Both the position numbers and the translations under genes were made by a program. Shown here one piece after another: positions 62,375-64,000 of a stretch of DNA of 64,000 nucleotides. Where the stretch lies: the NCBI RefSeq assembly GCF_041912895.1, contig NZ_JAYSGI010000002.1:186001-250000 (forward strand). The letters run 5' to 3'. The stretch's first letter is position 1, and each line of letters starts with the position of its first letter. The DNA is from Pelagerythrobacter sp041912895. Its GTDB lineage: Bacteria > Pseudomonadota > Alphaproteobacteria > Sphingomonadales > Sphingomonadaceae. The notes beneath the pieces are model-generated. The model had not been told where the DNA came from. It ran no database searches and was given only the letters and a program-made list of their open reading frames with translations.

Positions 62375-63760
62375 TCAGTAACCGTCGCGCGCCCGGCGCC
62401 GCTCGCGGCACAGCGCGGCGAGCCACAGGACCGCAGCGAACTGGAACAGCGGAATGCGCAGCGGATAATCGACCAGGCTGGCGCTGAGTGCGATCGCGAT
62501 GAGGGTCACCCAGTGCAGTCCGCGCACGAACCCATAACGGCCGCGGAAGATCGCCCGCATCGCACCCACCAGCCAGACCAGAAAGCCCGCCGCGATGGCG
62601 ACCGCGGGCAGCCCGCCCTCGATCACCCATTGTGCCCAGTCGTTGTGCGCCTGGTTGATGTACTGCGGCAGCATCAGCGCGGCAGGCTCGCTGATGTGGT
62701 AGACTTCCTCAAAGGTGCCGAAGCCGCTGCCGGTCAGGCCGTAGCGGCCGATCATCTCGAACAGGATTGGGGCCAACTGGCCCCGCATGTCGTCGGCCAG
62801 CCCCTGCTCCGCGAGCCGGTCGAGCGCGGGAATCGAATCGAACACAAAGAACAGTACGACGATCCCCGCCACGGCCGCGACGCCCAGCCCCAGCGCCAGC
62901 CGGAGTCCGAGCACGGGGGAAATCTCCGTCGCATCCGCCTGGCGGGCGCGGGTGCGCCGGACATGGCGCGCGCGGAACAGCCCCGCGCCTGCGGCCAGCG
63001 CCAGCACGAGCGCGAGCAGCCCGGCGCGCGACCCGGTCAGCAGCGCCGCGAGCAGCACCAGCACCGCGAGTACACCGAGGAGGATGTTGTGCCACGGCGG
63101 GCGGCGGCCCAGGTCGGGCGCGGTCGCGAGGTAGGCGAGCGTCACCAGCGTCATCGCGTAGAACACGGCGGCGTGGTTGCGGTTGGCGAAGAACCCGATC
63201 GGCGATCCGCGATTGGCGCTGTCGTAGAAATACAGCGCGTCGCCGCCGGCGATCTGGAGCAGGCCGAGCAGCGCGCTGACGCCGCCGAGTGCGACCACCG
63301 TGTAGAGCAGCGCGCTGCGGCGGATGCGCAGCATGGCGATCAGCGCCAGCGCGGTGAGCGGCACGATCATCGAGGCGAGCGTGTCGAGCGTCCGGCTCGG
63401 CACCATCGACAGCGGCCGCCAGATCCCGGCGGTTCCCAGCGCCGCATCCAGCTCGGCGACCGGCCCGCGGCCGGACAGCGCCTGCCACAGTCCCGGCGGC
63501 AGCGGCACGAGCTGGATGGCGATCAGCGCGGTCAGCGCCGCCAGCAAGAGGAAAGGGGTGCACATGTCGCGCATGTGCGGCCACGCCCAGAAATAGAGCA
63601 CCGGCGCGAGGAACAGCGCCGCGAGCGGGCGCAGCGCGAGGATCTGCACCGCGTCGGGGCGCGAACTGCCGCCGAGCAAGGCGACGAGCAGCGCGAAGAG
63701 GCCGAAGACCGTCCACGCGAACAGCGGTCGGGAGCGCGATCGTGCTTGGCTTGGAGTCAT
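62375..63760 (-). CDS. O-antigen ligase/Wzy-like polymerase
   Basis: A 461-residue membrane protein with 10-12 predicted helices and the Wzy_C-type motifs LLTGSRAGLLALVLALAAGA and the periplasmic loop with INQAHNDWAQWVIEGG, where the histidine-containing QAHND is typical of O-antigen ligase-like polymerases. It should polymerise the repeat units of the exopolysaccharide exported by the downstream genes. Start ATG at 63760; no clear Shine-Dalgarno sequence. The 81 bp to the wza-like gene hold no gene. It is the first gene of the leftward EPS unit in this window. Confidence 0.88.
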   Translation of the reverse strand: MTPSQARSRSRPLFAWTVFGLFALLVALLGGSSRPDAVQILALRPLAALFLAPVLYFWAWPHMRDMCTPFLLLAALTALIAIQLVPLPPGLWQALSGRGPVAELDAALGTAGIWRPLSMVPSRTLDTLASMIVPLTALALIAMLRIRRSALLYTVVALGGVSALLGLLQIAGGDALYFYDSANRGSPIGFFANRNHAAVFYAMTLVTLAYLATAPDLGRRPPWHNILLGVLAVLVLLAALLTGSRAGLLALVLALAAGAGLFRARHVRRTRARQADATEISPVLGLRLALGLGVAAVAGIVVLFFVFDSIPALDRLAEQGLADDMRGQLAPILFEMIGRYGLTGSGFGTFEEVYHISEPAALMLPQYINQAHNDWAQWVIEGGLPAVAIAAGFLVWLVGAMRAIFRGRYGFVRGLHWVTLIAIALSASLVDYPLRIPLFQFAAVLWLAALCRERRRARDGY

Positions 63761-63857
63761 CGGATCGCTTCGGTTGCCGGGCCGGGAAAGGTTCGCCGCT
63801 CTCGCGGGGGCGGCGCGCGATGTCAAGCCGACTGGTCCGCCGTCGATCGGCCCCGCA

Positions 63858-63883
63858 TGCTTAATATCGCACGTGCTTAATAT
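63858..63883. promoter_or_regulatory. direct repeats upstream of the EPS locus
   Basis: Two perfect copies of TGCTTAATAT lie at 63858-63867 and 63874-63883, 16 bases apart, about 100 bases upstream of the Wzy-like gene in an otherwise GC-rich gap (63761-64000, no gene seen, window ends). Spaced direct repeats of this kind are typical of response-regulator binding sites or could form -10-like elements on the minus strand (ATATTAAGCA). Confidence 0.4.
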
Positions 63884-64000
63884 GTTGAGATCGCGCGCCG
63901 ATGAACCTAGGGAACCTCGCGGCCCGCGGAGCGCGGCGCGCCGACCCGCGGCGTGCAGCCCGGAAACGGCGGGCGCGGCCGGTTGCAAGGGCCAGTTGCA

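Overview
This window looks like a chromosomal segment of a GC-rich alphaproteobacterium of the order Sphingomonadales, probably Erythrobacteraceae or a close relative. The main reasons are the MipZ gene divergent from panC, the SciP-type DUF1153 cell-cycle regulator, a fused CysN-CysC, the three-gene petABC (bc1) operon, a sphingomonad-style TonB-dependent receptor and the many ATGA/GTGA-coupled genes. I see no rRNA, CRISPR array, insertion sequence or prophage. Coding density is very high. The assignment to an order is inference from gene content, not from a database search.

Layout. 0-4.4 kb: a minus-strand cluster mipZ, membrane J-domain protein, phosphomannomutase/phosphoglucomutase and a DUF2059 protein, with panC divergent. 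4.4-7.5 kb: a TetR regulator downstream of a TonB-dependent receptor, with a strong 28-bp palindrome in front of the receptor. 7.7-11.5 kb: tRNA-Gly and the sulfate-activation operon cysD-cysNC-cysQ. 11.5-17.4 kb: OmpA-like lipoprotein, CPA-type cation/proton antiporter, apt, and petA-petB-petC with a terminator. 17.6-26.3 kb: pgeF, pepN, an SDR protein, a DMT exporter, an aldolase, a small GNAT-like protein and two bacterial PH-domain membrane proteins. 26.3-36.1 kb: a housekeeping block (tRNA-Thr, gpmA-purE-purK-folA-dipeptidase-ribF, then ileS-lspA-DUF3035) bracketed by two oppositely oriented copies of a structured repeat. 36.1-43.8 kb: CBS/CorC membrane protein, OmpA protein, inositol-phosphatase family enzyme, sucC, DUF6265, etfB-etfA and a TonB-C protein. 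43.8-49.7 kb: RND pump genes with a coupled DUF445 gene. 49.9-58.2 kb: GlsB-type protein, sciP with a small upstream gene, mnmA, serine hydrolase, phzF-like, pdxH, a CbpA-type DnaJ, BrkB and fabI. 58.2-64 kb: an exopolysaccharide locus transcribed leftwards (Wzy-like polymerase, Wza-like export protein, Wzc-like tyrosine autokinase, unknown membrane-anchored protein).

The most unusual features are: (1) a roughly 245-290-bp intergenic repeat present twice in inverted orientation around a 9.2-kb block. Each copy is itself an imperfect palindrome of two arms, and the hairpins of the four arms keep their loops while the stems change in a compensating way. (2) An AT-richer patch inside ileS that coincides with extra sequence in the editing domain. 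(3) An RND permease with about 110 extra residues, including two predicted membrane helices, between its two halves. (4) The 28-bp palindrome overlapping a -35-like TTGACA before the TonB receptor. I found no evidence of a complete new defence or mobile system; the structured repeat family is the best candidate for something undescribed.
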